This document shows, one piece after another, positions 16,359 to 24,968 of a stretch of DNA of 64,000 bases. This DNA comes from JBBCJM01 sp037190175. Its GTDB lineage: Bacteria; Pseudomonadota; Alphaproteobacteria; Rhodobacterales; Rhodobacteraceae. Below the pieces are notes generated by a model. It did no database searches. It was not told where the DNA came from and saw nothing but the letters and a program-made list of their open reading frames with translations. Within the stretch, counting starts at the first letter, position 1. Every line of letters begins with the position of its first letter. Made by a program: the position numbers and the translations under genes. Location of the stretch: NCBI GenBank assembly GCA_037190175.1, contig JBBCJM010000021.1, forward strand, positions 18,053-82,052. Reading direction: 5' to 3'.

Positions 16359-17174
16359 ATGACCGCCGAGCAGACAGCCGCCATCGTGCGGCAGCGGGCG
16401 GGGGCAGAGCCGGTGCGGCTGGGCCTCGTGCTGGGCTCCGGCCTCGGGCATCTGGCGCAGGCGGTGGAGGGGGTGGCGGTGCCCTATCCCGACCTGCCGG
16501 GCTTTCCCCATGCGGGCGTCAGCGGACACAATCCGAACCTCGTCGTGGGCGATCTGGAAGGGGTGCGGGTCGCGGTGTTCGGCGGGCGGGCGCATTACTA
16601 CGAGAGCGGCGACCCCAGGGTGATGCGCCGGCCGCTGGAGGTGCTGGCGGCGCTGGGGGCGCAATCCCTGATCCTGACCAATGCCGCCGGCAGCCTGCGG
16701 CCCGACATCCGGCCCGGCGACCTGATGCTGCTGAGCGACCACATCAACTTCTCCGGCCTCAACCCGCTGATCGGCGAGCCCACCGACCGCCGCTTCGTGC
16801 CGATGACCGAGGCGCACGACCCCGGCCTGCGCGCCGCGCTGCGGACCGCCGCCGAAACCGAGGGCATCGCGCTGCCCGAGGGGGTCTATGCCTGGTACTC
16901 CGGCCCCTCCTTCGAGACGCCGGCCGAGATCCGGGCGATCCGCACCCTGGGCGCCGATGCGGTGGGGATGTCCACGGTGCCCGAGGTGATCCTGGCCCGC
17001 TTCCTGGGCCTGCGGGTCGCCGCGGTCAGCACCATCACCAACATGGCCGCGGGCCTGTCGGACGAGCAGATCAGCCACGAGCACACCAAGGCTATGGCGC
17101 CGCTGGGCGCGGCCAAGCTGGAACGTGTCCTGCGCGCCATGCTGCGGGGGATGCAACAGGACGTGACCGCCTGA
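16359..17174 (+). CDS. punA: Purine-nucleoside phosphorylase (trimeric NP-II class)
   Basis: The 271-residue enzyme splits purine nucleosides with phosphate into base and (deoxy)ribose 1-phosphate in the cytoplasm. Class features are LGLVLGSGLGHLAQ, GFPHAGVSGHNPNLVVG, HYYESGDP, LTNAAGSL, the base-binding SGPSFETPAEIRAI and AVGMSTVPEVI, then STITNMAAG. It follows the nucleoside importer, which fits purine salvage. The PunA versus XapA preference (guanosine or xanthosine) cannot be decided from sequence. Confidence 0.92.
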   Translation: MTAEQTAAIVRQRAGAEPVRLGLVLGSGLGHLAQAVEGVAVPYPDLPGFPHAGVSGHNPNLVVGDLEGVRVAVFGGRAHYYESGDPRVMRRPLEVLAALGAQSLILTNAAGSLRPDIRPGDLMLLSDHINFSGLNPLIGEPTDRRFVPMTEAHDPGLRAALRTAAETEGIALPEGVYAWYSGPSFETPAEIRAIRTLGADAVGMSTVPEVILARFLGLRVAAVSTITNMAAGLSDEQISHEHTKAMAPLGAAKLERVLRAMLRGMQQDVTA

Positions 17175-17177
17175 CCT

Positions 17178-17206
17178 TTGACAAGCTGCACCGCAGCGGA
17201 CATGGC
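17178..17206 (+). promoter_or_regulatory. Possible promoter of the TauE gene
   Basis: A perfect TTGACA at 17178-17183 just past the phosphorylase stop is followed after 17 bases by CATGGC. The second hexamer is weak, so this is tentative. Confidence 0.3.
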
Positions 17207-17236
17207 TTGGAAGGAACCGCGCGCCGGGGCCTGCCG

Positions 17237-18160
17237 ATGCAGTTGTATCTTCCCATTGCCGAACTGTCGGTCAATGCGCTCGTCCTCTTCGGGCTGGGCG
17301 GGCTGGTGGGCGTCATGTCGGGGATGTTCGGGGTGGGCGGCGGCTTCCTGATCACGCCGCTGCTGTTCTTCCTGGGCATCCCGCCGGCGGTGGCGGTGGC
17401 CACCGGGGCCAACCAGGTGGTGGCCTCCTCGGTCTCGGGCGTCATGGCGCAGCTGCGGCGCAAGGGGGTCGACTTCCGCATGGGCGGCGTGCTGCTGGCC
17501 GGCGGGGTGGTGGGCTCGGCGCTGGGGATCTGGGTCTTCACCACGCTGGCCCGGGTGGGGCAGGTCGATCTCTTCGTGCAGCTCTGCTACGTGATCTTCC
17601 TGGGCGGGATCGGGGCGATGATGCTGCGCGAGAGCCTGGCGAGCCTGGCCCGCGCCCGCAACCCGCAGGCGCCGGTGCGCCGGGCGCATGTGCATACCTG
17701 GGTGCACGGGCTGCCCTTGAAGATGCGCTTCCGCACCTCGGGGCTCTACATCTCGGTGCTGCCGCCCTTGGGCGTGGGCGCCGCGGTGGGGTTCCTGGCC
17801 GCGATCATGGGGGTGGGCGGCGGCTTCATCATGGTGCCGGCGATGATCTACATCCTGGGGATGCCGACCAAGGTGGTGGTGGGCACCTCGCTCTTCCAGA
17901 TCGTCTTCGTCGCGGCCTTCACCACTGTGGCCCATGCGGTGACCAGCCAGACCGTGGACATGGTGCTGGCCCTCCTGCTGATCCTGGGCGGGGTGGTGGG
18001 GGCGCAGATCGGCACCCGGCTGGGGGTCATGCTGCGGGCCGAGCAGATGCGGCTGATGCTGGCGATCCTCGTGCTGCTGGTCTGCCTGCGGGTGGCGGCC
18101 GACCTGGTGCTGACGCCGGACGAGCTCTACTCGCTGGCCCCGGGCAGCATCGTGCCATGA
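17237..18160 (+). CDS. TauE/SafE-family anion exporter
   Basis: The 307-residue membrane protein has about eight spans arranged as two TauE repeats. Each carries the family signature GMFGVGGGFLITPLLFFLGI (residues about 29-48) and IMGVGGGFIMVPAMIYILGM. Members export sulfite, sulfoacetate or related anions; the substrate here is unknown. The stop overlaps the ATG of the TIGR02186 gene, a pairing usual in alphaproteobacteria. Confidence 0.9.
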   Translation: MQLYLPIAELSVNALVLFGLGGLVGVMSGMFGVGGGFLITPLLFFLGIPPAVAVATGANQVVASSVSGVMAQLRRKGVDFRMGGVLLAGGVVGSALGIWVFTTLARVGQVDLFVQLCYVIFLGGIGAMMLRESLASLARARNPQAPVRRAHVHTWVHGLPLKMRFRTSGLYISVLPPLGVGAAVGFLAAIMGVGGGFIMVPAMIYILGMPTKVVVGTSLFQIVFVAAFTTVAHAVTSQTVDMVLALLLILGGVVGAQIGTRLGVMLRAEQMRLMLAILVLLVCLRVAADLVLTPDELYSLAPGSIVP

Positions 18161-18912
18161 GGTGGCTGGCGCTCCTCTGCCTCATGCTGCCCGCCCCCGC
18201 GGGGGCCGAGACCATCGTGGCCGGGCTCAGCCACGCCTCGGTCGCCATCACCACCGACTTCACCGGGGAGGAGATCCTCGTCTACGGCGCGGTCAAGCGC
18301 GAGGCGCCGCCGCCCGGGGGCCCGCAGCTGGAGGTGATCGTGACGGTCGAGGGGCCGCGGACCCCGGTCGAGGTGCGGCGCAAGGCGCGGGTCTTCGGCA
18401 TCTGGACCAACGGCGCCGCGGTGCGGATCGACCGCGCGCCCTCCTTCTATGCCATCGCCTCCACCCGCCCCTTGCCGGAGATCCTGAGCGAGACCGAGAA
18501 CCTGCGCCACGCGATCTCGATCCCGCGGGCGATCCGCGCGGTGGGCACCTCGGCCGACGCCCCCGACGCGCCGGCCTTCGTCGATGCGCTGATCCGCATC
18601 CGGGGGGAGGAAGGGCGCTATGTGATGGCCGAGGGCGAGGTGGGGCTGGCCGAGGAGACGCTGTTCCGCGCCGACGTGCGGCTGCCCGCCAACCTGACCG
18701 AGGGCAGCTATCGCGTCCGCCTCTTCATCCTGCGCGGGGGCGCGGTGCTCGACTGGAAGGAGCAGGTGATCCCGGTGCAGAAGGCGGGGCTGGAACGCTG
18801 GATCTTCAACCTCTCGCGCCAGCAGCCGCTGGCCTATGGGCTGCTGTCGCTGGTGCTGGCGGTGGCCGCGGGCTGGGGCGCCTCGACCGCGTTCCGGCTG
18901 CTGCGGCGCTGA
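18157..18912 (+). CDS. TIGR02186 family protein
   Basis: The 251-residue protein has a signal peptide (LALLCLMLPAPAGAETI), a beta-rich extracytoplasmic domain and one C-terminal membrane span (QPLAYGLLSLVLAVAAGWGAS), so most of it faces the periplasm. Conserved parts include AGLSHASVAITTDFTGEEILVYGA and FYAIASTRPLPEIL. The family is uncharacterised but tends to sit next to TauE, as here with an ATGA overlap, which suggests an accessory role in anion export. Confidence 0.85.
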   Translation: MRWLALLCLMLPAPAGAETIVAGLSHASVAITTDFTGEEILVYGAVKREAPPPGGPQLEVIVTVEGPRTPVEVRRKARVFGIWTNGAAVRIDRAPSFYAIASTRPLPEILSETENLRHAISIPRAIRAVGTSADAPDAPAFVDALIRIRGEEGRYVMAEGEVGLAEETLFRADVRLPANLTEGSYRVRLFILRGGAVLDWKEQVIPVQKAGLERWIFNLSRQQPLAYGLLSLVLAVAAGWGASTAFRLLRR

Positions 18913-18956
18913 GCTTCCGGCCGGGGGGCGGGTGGCAAGCGCCGGGGGGCTTCGCG

Positions 18957-18987
18957 CCCCCCGGACCCCCCGCGGGATATTTTTGGC
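18957..18987. repeat. Copy of the CCCCCGGACCCCCGC-GGATATTT intergenic repeat
   Basis: A C-rich double block (CCCCCCGGACCCCCCGCGGG) followed by ATATTTTTGG lies between the TIGR02186 gene and the glutamine-synthetase-like gene. The same core occurs near 16283-16308 (minus strand) and at 60686-60711. The flanking GGGGGGCTTCGCGCCCCCC can fold as a hairpin. Confidence 0.7.
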
Positions 18988-19042
18988 TCGAAAGAAAAGC
19001 GGGGGGCGGGGAGAATTTGAATCGAGGTATCTTCACCCCGGT

Positions 19043-20428
19043 TCAGACCGTGTGCAGGTAGAGGTCGTAGTCCACATCCGCGATGGTGCGGGCGACGCGG
19101 GCGTATTCGGCGGCCTTGATGGCGCAGAAGGTACGGTGCATCTCCTCGCCCAACGCGCCTTGCAGGAAGGCCGATCCCTGCGCCGCGGTGATGGCGCTCA
19201 GCCAGTCGCGCGGGATGGGCGGTGCGTCCGTCGCGGCCTCCTAGCCGTTGCCGGTGGTCTCGGGGCCGGGGTCCAGCTTCTCGGCCAGCCCCTTCTCCAG
19301 CGCGGCCAGCACGGTGGCGGCCACCAGATAGGGATTGGCGTCCACCCCGGCCGGGCGGTGCTCGATCCGCCGCGCCGTGCGGTCGCCCGCCGGGATCCGC
19401 AGCGCGACCGAGCGGTTGTTGACCCCCCAGGTCGGCGCCACCGGGGCGTAGCTCTGCGCGGCGAAGCGGCGCCAGGAATTGGCGTGCGGCGCGAAGACCA
19501 GCATGGATTCGCCCATCGTGGCCCGCATGCCCCCGATGGCGTGGCGGATGCTGTCGGTCCAACTGGCCCCTTCCGGCTCCATGAACACGTTCCGGCCCGC
19601 GGCATCGGCCAGCGAGACGTGGAAATGCATCCCCGAGCCCGCGTATTGCTCGACCGGCTTGGCCATGAAGCAGGCGGTCACCCCATGCGCCCTTCCTTGA
19701 GCCCGCACGATCCGCTTCAGCCGGATCAGGTCGTCGGCCGCCTGCGCCACATCGGTCCGGTAGTGCAGGGTCAGTTCGTACTGCCCCGGCGCGTATTCGC
19801 TGATCACCGTCTCAGCGCTTATCCCCGCCAGTTCCGCGCCGCGGTAGATGTCGGAGAACAGCGGCAGCATCCCGTGCAGGTGGTCGACCGAATAGACCTC
19901 GGTCCGGTGCGAGGCGCGGCCGTCCAGCACCGCCTCCGCCGGGCGGGGCCTGCCGTCCGGGCCGCGGTCATTGGCCAGCAGGAAGAACTCCAGCTCGAAG
20001 GCCCCGGCCGGGTGCAGGCCCTTGCCGGCCAGCATCGCGATCCGCCGGGTCAGGGCATGGCGGGGGTCCGAGCCCATCGGCCGGCCGTCGAGCCCGTACA
20101 TGCACATCAGGACCTCGGCCCTTGCGGGCGAGGTGTTGTGCAGCCGTTTCAGGGTTCCCGGCACCGGCCAGGTGCGCAGGTCGCCATCGCCCTGGTCCCA
20201 TATGAGGCCGGTCTCGTGCACGTCCTCGCCGCAGATGTCGAGCCCCAGGATCGAGATCGGCAGGTGCCGTCCGCCCCGGTAGAAGGCCATCAGCTCGTGC
20301 CGCCGGATGATCTTGCCCCGGCCGATGCCGTTGGCGTCGTGCAGCACCAGGTCGATGGCCTCCACATCCGGGTGGGCGGCGAGGAAGGCTTCCGCCTCCT
20401 CGGGGGTGGAGCCGGAGGGGCTGGTCAT
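19043..20428 (-). pseudogene. Glutamine synthetase-like gene interrupted by an in-frame amber codon
   Basis: From the ATG at 20428 the frame gives 395 residues of a PuuA-like glutamine synthetase: LVLHDANGIGRGKIIRR, FELEFFLLAND, ISEYAPGQYELTLHY, GSGMHFHVSLAD, then NNRSVALRIP and EHRPAGVDANPYL. It then meets TAG at 19243-19241. Beyond it, in the same frame, 65 more codons (from EAATDAPPIPRDW to DVDYDLYLHTV) give the usual C-terminus and a TGA at 19043-19045. The TAG stands where the family has the tyrosine of GNGYE, so one base change (TAC to TAG) explains it. The start overlaps the stop of the aminotransferase gene. Confidence 0.85.
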
Positions 20429-21810
20429 GGCGCGGCTCCGCACAGCGCGGCCAGCACCGCGTCGAAGGCGGCGGTCAGGGCGTCGATCCGGCCCTTGCCG
20501 GTGGCGGGCGAGACCAGCATCATGTTGTGGAAGGGGGCGATCAGGCAGCCGCGGTTCACCAGCCCCAGATGCACCGCCGCCTCGACCTCGGGCGCATGGG
20601 CGGCGGCGGCCTCGGTGCCGTTCTTCAGCGGCCCGGGGGCGCAGACGAATTCCACCCGCGCGCCGACGCGGACCACGTGCCAGGGCAGCCCATGGCGGGC
20701 GATGGCCTGCGCAAGCCCCTGTTCCAGCCGGGCCGCACCCCTTTCCATGCGGGCGAAGGCGGCGGGCGTGGCGACCTCCTCCAGCGTGGCGACCAGGGCG
20801 GCGAATTGCATGGGGTTGCCGGACAGCGTGGTGCCCATGCCGGAGAAGCCGGGCGGGCGCAGGGCGTCATGGGCCTCGAACCGCCCGGCCAGCTCGGGCG
20901 AAAGGCCCCAGACCGCGGCGGGCACGCCCCCGGCGACGCATTTGCCCACCACCAGGATGTCGGCCTCCAGCCCGTGCCCCCGGGCATAGCCGCCGTGGCC
21001 GGAGGACTGGGTATGCGTCTCGTCCACCACCAGCAGCGCGCCGTGCCGGGTGGCGAGCGCGCGCAGGCCCGCCAGGAAGCCCGGCTGGGGCAGGACCATG
21101 CAGGAATTGGTCATCACCGGCTCGGTCAGGATCGCGGCCACCTCGCCCTTGGCCAATGCCGCCTCCACCCCGGCCAGGTCGTTGAACTCGCAGGCCACCG
21201 CGCCGGCCGCGGGATCGTGCCAGGAGCCCACCAGCCCCGGGCGCGCCACTGTGCGGCCCTGCGACAGGCAGACCATCGTCTCGTCCACCGTGCCGTGGTA
21301 GCAGCCGTGGAACACCAGCACCTTCGGCCGCCCGGTGACCGCGCGCGCCACCCGCAGGGCGAAGCGGTTGGCGTCGGTGGCGGTGGTGGCGAGCTGCCAG
21401 CGGAAATCGCCGAAGGTCTCGGTCAAGAGCCGCCCCGCCTTCAGCGCCGCCTCGGTGGGCAACATGCAGGTCAGCCCCCGGCGGGCCTGCCGGCGGATGG
21501 CGCGGGCCACCGGCGGGGGCGAATGGCCGAACATCGAGCCGGTGTCGCCCAGGCAGAAGTCGGCCAGCTCGTTGCCGTCGATGTCGGTCAGCCGGGCGCC
21601 CCTGGCCTCGGCCACCAGCATGGGAAAGGGCATCGGCCAGTCGCGCATCCAGTGCATCGGCACGCCGGCAAGCCAAGGGGCGGCCCCTTCGGCCAAAGCG
21701 GCCCGGGTGCGGGGGCGGCGGGCGGCATAGGCCGCGGCCTCGGCGGTGCGGAATGCCGCCACCCGGGCCATGTCGAGCCCCGCCTGCCCCGCTGCCATCG
21801 CCCCGTCCAT
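20425..21810 (-). CDS. Class III PLP aminotransferase (glutamate-1-semialdehyde aminomutase-like)
   Basis: The 461-residue protein from the ATG at 21810 has the fold-type I class III pattern: LTDIDGNELADFCLGDTGSMFGH, TTATDANRFALRVARAVTGR, KVLVFHGCYHGTVDE, ILTEPVMTNSCMVLPQ, LLVVDETHTQSSGHGGYA and the probable PLP lysine in VVGKCVAGGVPAAVWG. It resembles HemL in layout, but the DETHTQ motif differs from the usual DEV, so heme synthesis is unlikely. It is coupled to the broken glutamine-synthetase-like gene, suggesting a shared amine or amino-acid pathway. Confidence 0.8.
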   Translation of the reverse strand: MDGAMAAGQAGLDMARVAAFRTAEAAAYAARRPRTRAALAEGAAPWLAGVPMHWMRDWPMPFPMLVAEARGARLTDIDGNELADFCLGDTGSMFGHSPPPVARAIRRQARRGLTCMLPTEAALKAGRLLTETFGDFRWQLATTATDANRFALRVARAVTGRPKVLVFHGCYHGTVDETMVCLSQGRTVARPGLVGSWHDPAAGAVACEFNDLAGVEAALAKGEVAAILTEPVMTNSCMVLPQPGFLAGLRALATRHGALLVVDETHTQSSGHGGYARGHGLEADILVVGKCVAGGVPAAVWGLSPELAGRFEAHDALRPPGFSGMGTTLSGNPMQFAALVATLEEVATPAAFARMERGAARLEQGLAQAIARHGLPWHVVRVGARVEFVCAPGPLKNGTEAAAAHAPEVEAAVHLGLVNRGCLIAPFHNMMLVSPATGKGRIDALTAAFDAVLAALCGAAP

Positions 21811-21846
21811 CCGCGCCTCCCCTGGCTGCTTCCTTATCGCCTGTCT

Positions 21847-21856
21847 TTTGATCAAA
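21847..21856. promoter_or_regulatory. Perfect TTTGATCAAA palindrome in a divergent promoter region
   Basis: This 10-base palindrome, flanked by CTT and TGAAAG, sits 37 bases upstream of the aminotransferase start and 112 bases upstream of the RTX gene. It stands out in GC-rich surroundings and is a plausible operator for one of the divergent genes. The regulator is unknown. Confidence 0.3.
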
Positions 21857-21967
21857 TGAAAGATGGGCTGCGGCCCGCCGCGACCGCCTTGCCTTGGCGC
21901 GACCGGCCTCTGTATCCTGCGGCTCGCGCTGTGGGTGCGCGGGTGTTCTGTATCGGGGAGACGTGGG

Positions 21968-23398
21968 ATGACGGTTCGTTACTGGGGCTATGCGGCGGTC
22001 GAGAATGTGGCGGGCGAGATCCTGGCCGTCTATCCCTCCTGGCTGGACATCGAGGCGCTCTCGCCCACCTCGAGCTTCAGCTACAGCTATATCGGCACCC
22101 CCGACGATCCCTATCTGGTCCAACTGGTGCCGCAGGCGAGTTCGGTGACCGCCGGGGCCAGCACGACGCCCTTCTTCGGCGCCCCGGCGGTGCAGTCGAA
22201 CGCCATCGACACCGAGGCCTATGTCTACCAGATCACCTGGGGCGAGGGGTTCCAGTCGCAGATCCTGGAGCTGGAGGCCATCAACGACCCGGCGACGGGT
22301 CTCGTCACCTATTACTACTTCCAGTTGGGCGGCGTGCCGCTGCGGTTCGAATCGCTCGAGGAATATGCGGCGATGTCGGACGGCTTCGTGCTGAGCCACG
22401 TGACCACCCCCGGCCTGACGCCCGGCGCGGCGATCCCCTTCACCGGCATTCCCGGCGCCCAGCAGATCACCGCCGGCACCCCTGGCATCGACCGTACGGC
22501 CAGCGGGCCCGAGACCATCGTGGGCGGGGCGGGCGACGACACGCTGACCGGCAGCGCGGGGGGCGACCGGCTGCAGGGGCAGGGCGGCAACGACCTGATC
22601 TACGGCGGCGACGGGGCCGACCAGCTGCTGGGCAACGCCGGGGCCGATGTCATCTACGGCGGGGCGGGCAACGACAACATCTCCGCCTCGGACGACGACG
22701 ACCTGGCCTTCGGCGGCGCGGGCATCGATTCGATCGGCGGGGGGCTCGGGTCCGACCAGATCTACGGCGGCGCCGACAACGACGTGGTGACCGGCGGTCA
22801 GGGCAACGACTTCGTGGACGGCGGCGACGGCAACGACTTCGTGGGCGGCGGCTTCGGCGACGACACGATCTACGGCGGCGCGGGCAACGACAACCTGGCC
22901 GGGGGCGCGGGGCTGGACTACGTGTTCGGCGGGACCGGGCACGACGACATGGGCGGCGGGTTCGGCAACGACTGGATGTTCGGCGGCGACGGCAACGACA
23001 CCATGGGCGGCGGCGACGGCAACGACCGGATGTACGGCGGGGCGGGCGACGACCGGGTCAACGGCGGGGCGGGGCAGGATTCGCTCTATGGCGGCGATGG
23101 CGCCGACCGGCTGAACGGCGGGGCCGGCAACGACTGGCTCTACGGCGGGGCGGGGGCGGATGTCTTCGTCTTCAACACCTATTTCGCCGGCACGGTGGAC
23201 CGGATCATGGACTTCACCCATGGGGAGGACCGCATCCAACTGGCCGGGATCAGCGGGCCCAATGCCGCGGCGCGCTTTGCCAGCCTGTCGATCACGGCGG
23301 CTGCGGAGGGGGTGAACATCGCGGTCGGCGGGCAGACGATCTTCGTCGCCGGCTCGGTGGTCGGCGACTTCGACGCGGGCGACTTCATCTTCGTCTGA
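21968..23398 (+). CDS. RTX-repeat calcium-binding secreted protein
   Basis: The 476-residue protein has an N-terminal domain of about 180 residues rich in Tyr and Ser (no family recognised). A long block of GGxGxDxhx nonapeptides follows at about residues 185-400 (GGAGDDTLT, GGDGADQLL, GGAGNDNIS). It ends in an acidic C-terminus, FDAGDFIFV. RTX repeats form calcium-loaded beta rolls, and such proteins leave by type I secretion with an uncleaved C-terminal signal. There is no N-terminal signal peptide, as expected. No HlyB/HlyD-type exporter lies in the window. Confidence 0.9.
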   Translation: MTVRYWGYAAVENVAGEILAVYPSWLDIEALSPTSSFSYSYIGTPDDPYLVQLVPQASSVTAGASTTPFFGAPAVQSNAIDTEAYVYQITWGEGFQSQILELEAINDPATGLVTYYYFQLGGVPLRFESLEEYAAMSDGFVLSHVTTPGLTPGAAIPFTGIPGAQQITAGTPGIDRTASGPETIVGGAGDDTLTGSAGGDRLQGQGGNDLIYGGDGADQLLGNAGADVIYGGAGNDNISASDDDDLAFGGAGIDSIGGGLGSDQIYGGADNDVVTGGQGNDFVDGGDGNDFVGGGFGDDTIYGGAGNDNLAGGAGLDYVFGGTGHDDMGGGFGNDWMFGGDGNDTMGGGDGNDRMYGGAGDDRVNGGAGQDSLYGGDGADRLNGGAGNDWLYGGAGADVFVFNTYFAGTVDRIMDFTHGEDRIQLAGISGPNAAARFASLSITAAAEGVNIAVGGQTIFVAGSVVGDFDAGDFIFV

Positions 23399-23402
23399 CC
23401 GC

Positions 23403-24968
23403 TCAGGGGGCGCGGATCTCGACCAGCCGCGGGCCGCGGGGGCCCTGCAGCGCCTGCCGCAGGGCGGCGGGGTCCAGGGGCACGCTGGCGAAGGGCAGGC
23501 CGCAGGCCTGTGCGAAAGGTTCGAGGGCCAGCGGCGAGGGGTCGCAGCCGATCACCGGCGCGCCGGCCTCGCGCATCGCCTCGGCGATCTCGCGATAGCC
23601 GGCGTTGTTCCAGACCACGAAGGCGATGTCGGCGCCCTCGTCGCGGGCCGAGCGCAGCTCGGCGGCCGAGAATTGCAGGCCGCCGTCGCCGATCAGGCAG
23701 ACCACCCGCGCCTCGGGATCCGCGATGGCCGCGCCCAGCGCCGCGCCGGGGGCGAAGCCCAGCGCGCCATAGCCGGTGGCGGCGTTGAACCAGCCGCCGG
23801 GGCGGTCGTGGTCGTAGCAGAGGTTCGCGGCATAGACCGGCTGGGTGCTGTCGCCCACCACGATCGCCTGCGGCAGCGCATCGCGGATCGCCTCGACCAT
23901 CGCCAGTTGCCCGGGCATCGCCGGGTGCAGGGCGGCGAGTTCGGCGCGGGCGGCGGTGCGCGCGGCCTCGGCCCGGGCGGGGCCGTCGCCGGTCTTCCGC
24001 TCCGCGCGCTGCCACAGCGCCAGCAGGGCGGGTTCGGCATGGGCATGGAGGCGGACGGCGGCGGGGTGGCGGGCCAGTTGCTGCCGGCAGGCGTCGATGC
24101 GGATCATGGCCGAGAGGTCGGGCAGGCCCCCCCGCGCGTACATGTCATAGTCGGTGGGGCCAAGCTCGGTGCCCACCGCCAGCACCGCTTCGGCCGCCGC
24201 GATCAGCGCCCTTGTGGCGTCGAGGCTGGGGGATGCCGGCACCCCCAGCGGATGGCGGTGAAGCAGCCCGCGGGCGTTCACCGTCATCACCACCGGGGCG
24301 TCGAGCTGCTCGGCCAGCCGCCGCAGGGCGGGCGTCCGCGCCCCGCCCCCGGCCAGGATCACCGGGCGCCGCGCCCCGGCCAGCAGGGCGAGCGCCTGTT
24401 TCACCGCGCCGGGGTCGGGCAGGAGGGGCGACGGGTCCGGCGCCGGGGCGGGGGGCCCGGGCGCCGGCAGCGGCATCACGTCCAGCGGCACCTCCAGATG
24501 CACCGGCCCGGGCCGCCCGCCCTGCATCAGCGCGAAGGCGCGGTCGAGCACCTCGGGCAGCGCCTGCGGACAGGTCACCCGCAGCGAGGGGCAGAGCTGG
24601 CGCACCAGCCCGGCCTGGTCGGGCAATTCGTGCAGGTGGCCCAGGCCGCGGCCCAGGCTGTCGCGGGCATTGACGCCGGAGACCACCAGCACCGGCACCG
24701 AATCCGCCCGCGCCTGCGCCATGGCGGTCAGCGCATTGGTCAGCCCCGGCCCGGTGATCACGAAGGCCACCCCGGGCCTTCCGCTGACCCTGGCATAGCC
24801 GTCGGCCATGAAGGCCGCGCCCTGCTCGTGCCGGGCGGTGACGTGGCGGATGCCGGAACCCGCCAGGCCGCGGTAGAGCTCGATGGTGTGCACGCCCGGG
24901 ATGCCGAAGACCACCCGCACCCCGCGGGCCGCCAACCCCGCCACCAGCGCCTGCCCGACCGTGGTCAT
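23403..24968 (-). CDS. aruI: Thiamine-diphosphate decarboxylase, probably 5-guanidino-2-oxopentanoate decarboxylase
   Basis: The 521-residue protein has the three acetolactate-synthase-like domains: the TPP activating glutamate in TARHEQGAAFMADGYARVSG, and the TPP-magnesium motif from GDGGLQFSAAEL to VVWNN near the C-terminus. Its pairing with an AruH-like aminotransferase next to a basic amino acid importer points to 2-ketoarginine decarboxylase of the arginine transaminase pathway, giving 4-guanidinobutyraldehyde. Other 2-oxoacid substrates are possible. The ATG overlaps the stop of the aminotransferase gene. It ends four bases from the convergent RTX gene. Confidence 0.65.
   Translation of the reverse strand: MTTVGQALVAGLAARGVRVVFGIPGVHTIELYRGLAGSGIRHVTARHEQGAAFMADGYARVSGRPGVAFVITGPGLTNALTAMAQARADSVPVLVVSGVNARDSLGRGLGHLHELPDQAGLVRQLCPSLRVTCPQALPEVLDRAFALMQGGRPGPVHLEVPLDVMPLPAPGPPAPAPDPSPLLPDPGAVKQALALLAGARRPVILAGGGARTPALRRLAEQLDAPVVMTVNARGLLHRHPLGVPASPSLDATRALIAAAEAVLAVGTELGPTDYDMYARGGLPDLSAMIRIDACRQQLARHPAAVRLHAHAEPALLALWQRAERKTGDGPARAEAARTAARAELAALHPAMPGQLAMVEAIRDALPQAIVVGDSTQPVYAANLCYDHDRPGGWFNAATGYGALGFAPGAALGAAIADPEARVVCLIGDGGLQFSAAELRSARDEGADIAFVVWNNAGYREIAEAMREAGAPVIGCDPSPLALEPFAQACGLPFASVPLDPAALRQALQGPRGPRLVEIRAP

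Noticed and set aside
19241..19243. Programmed amber read-through as pyrrolysine
   Set aside because: No pyl genes or methylamine methyltransferases are seen, and the position is an ordinary conserved tyrosine, so a point mutation is simpler.
21847..21856. FNR/FnrL box
   Set aside because: The motif needs TTGAT, four bases and ATCAA; here TTGATCAA has no spacer, so only a generic palindrome is claimed.
22530..23160. Short regular direct repeats that could suggest a CRISPR or minisatellite
   Set aside because: They encode the GGxGxD nonapeptides of the RTX roll in frame, with no unique spacers.
20527..23598. Long plus-strand open frame of over 1000 codons across the aminotransferase and RTX genes
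   Set aside because: It is a shadow of two well-supported genes; the translation has no family features.
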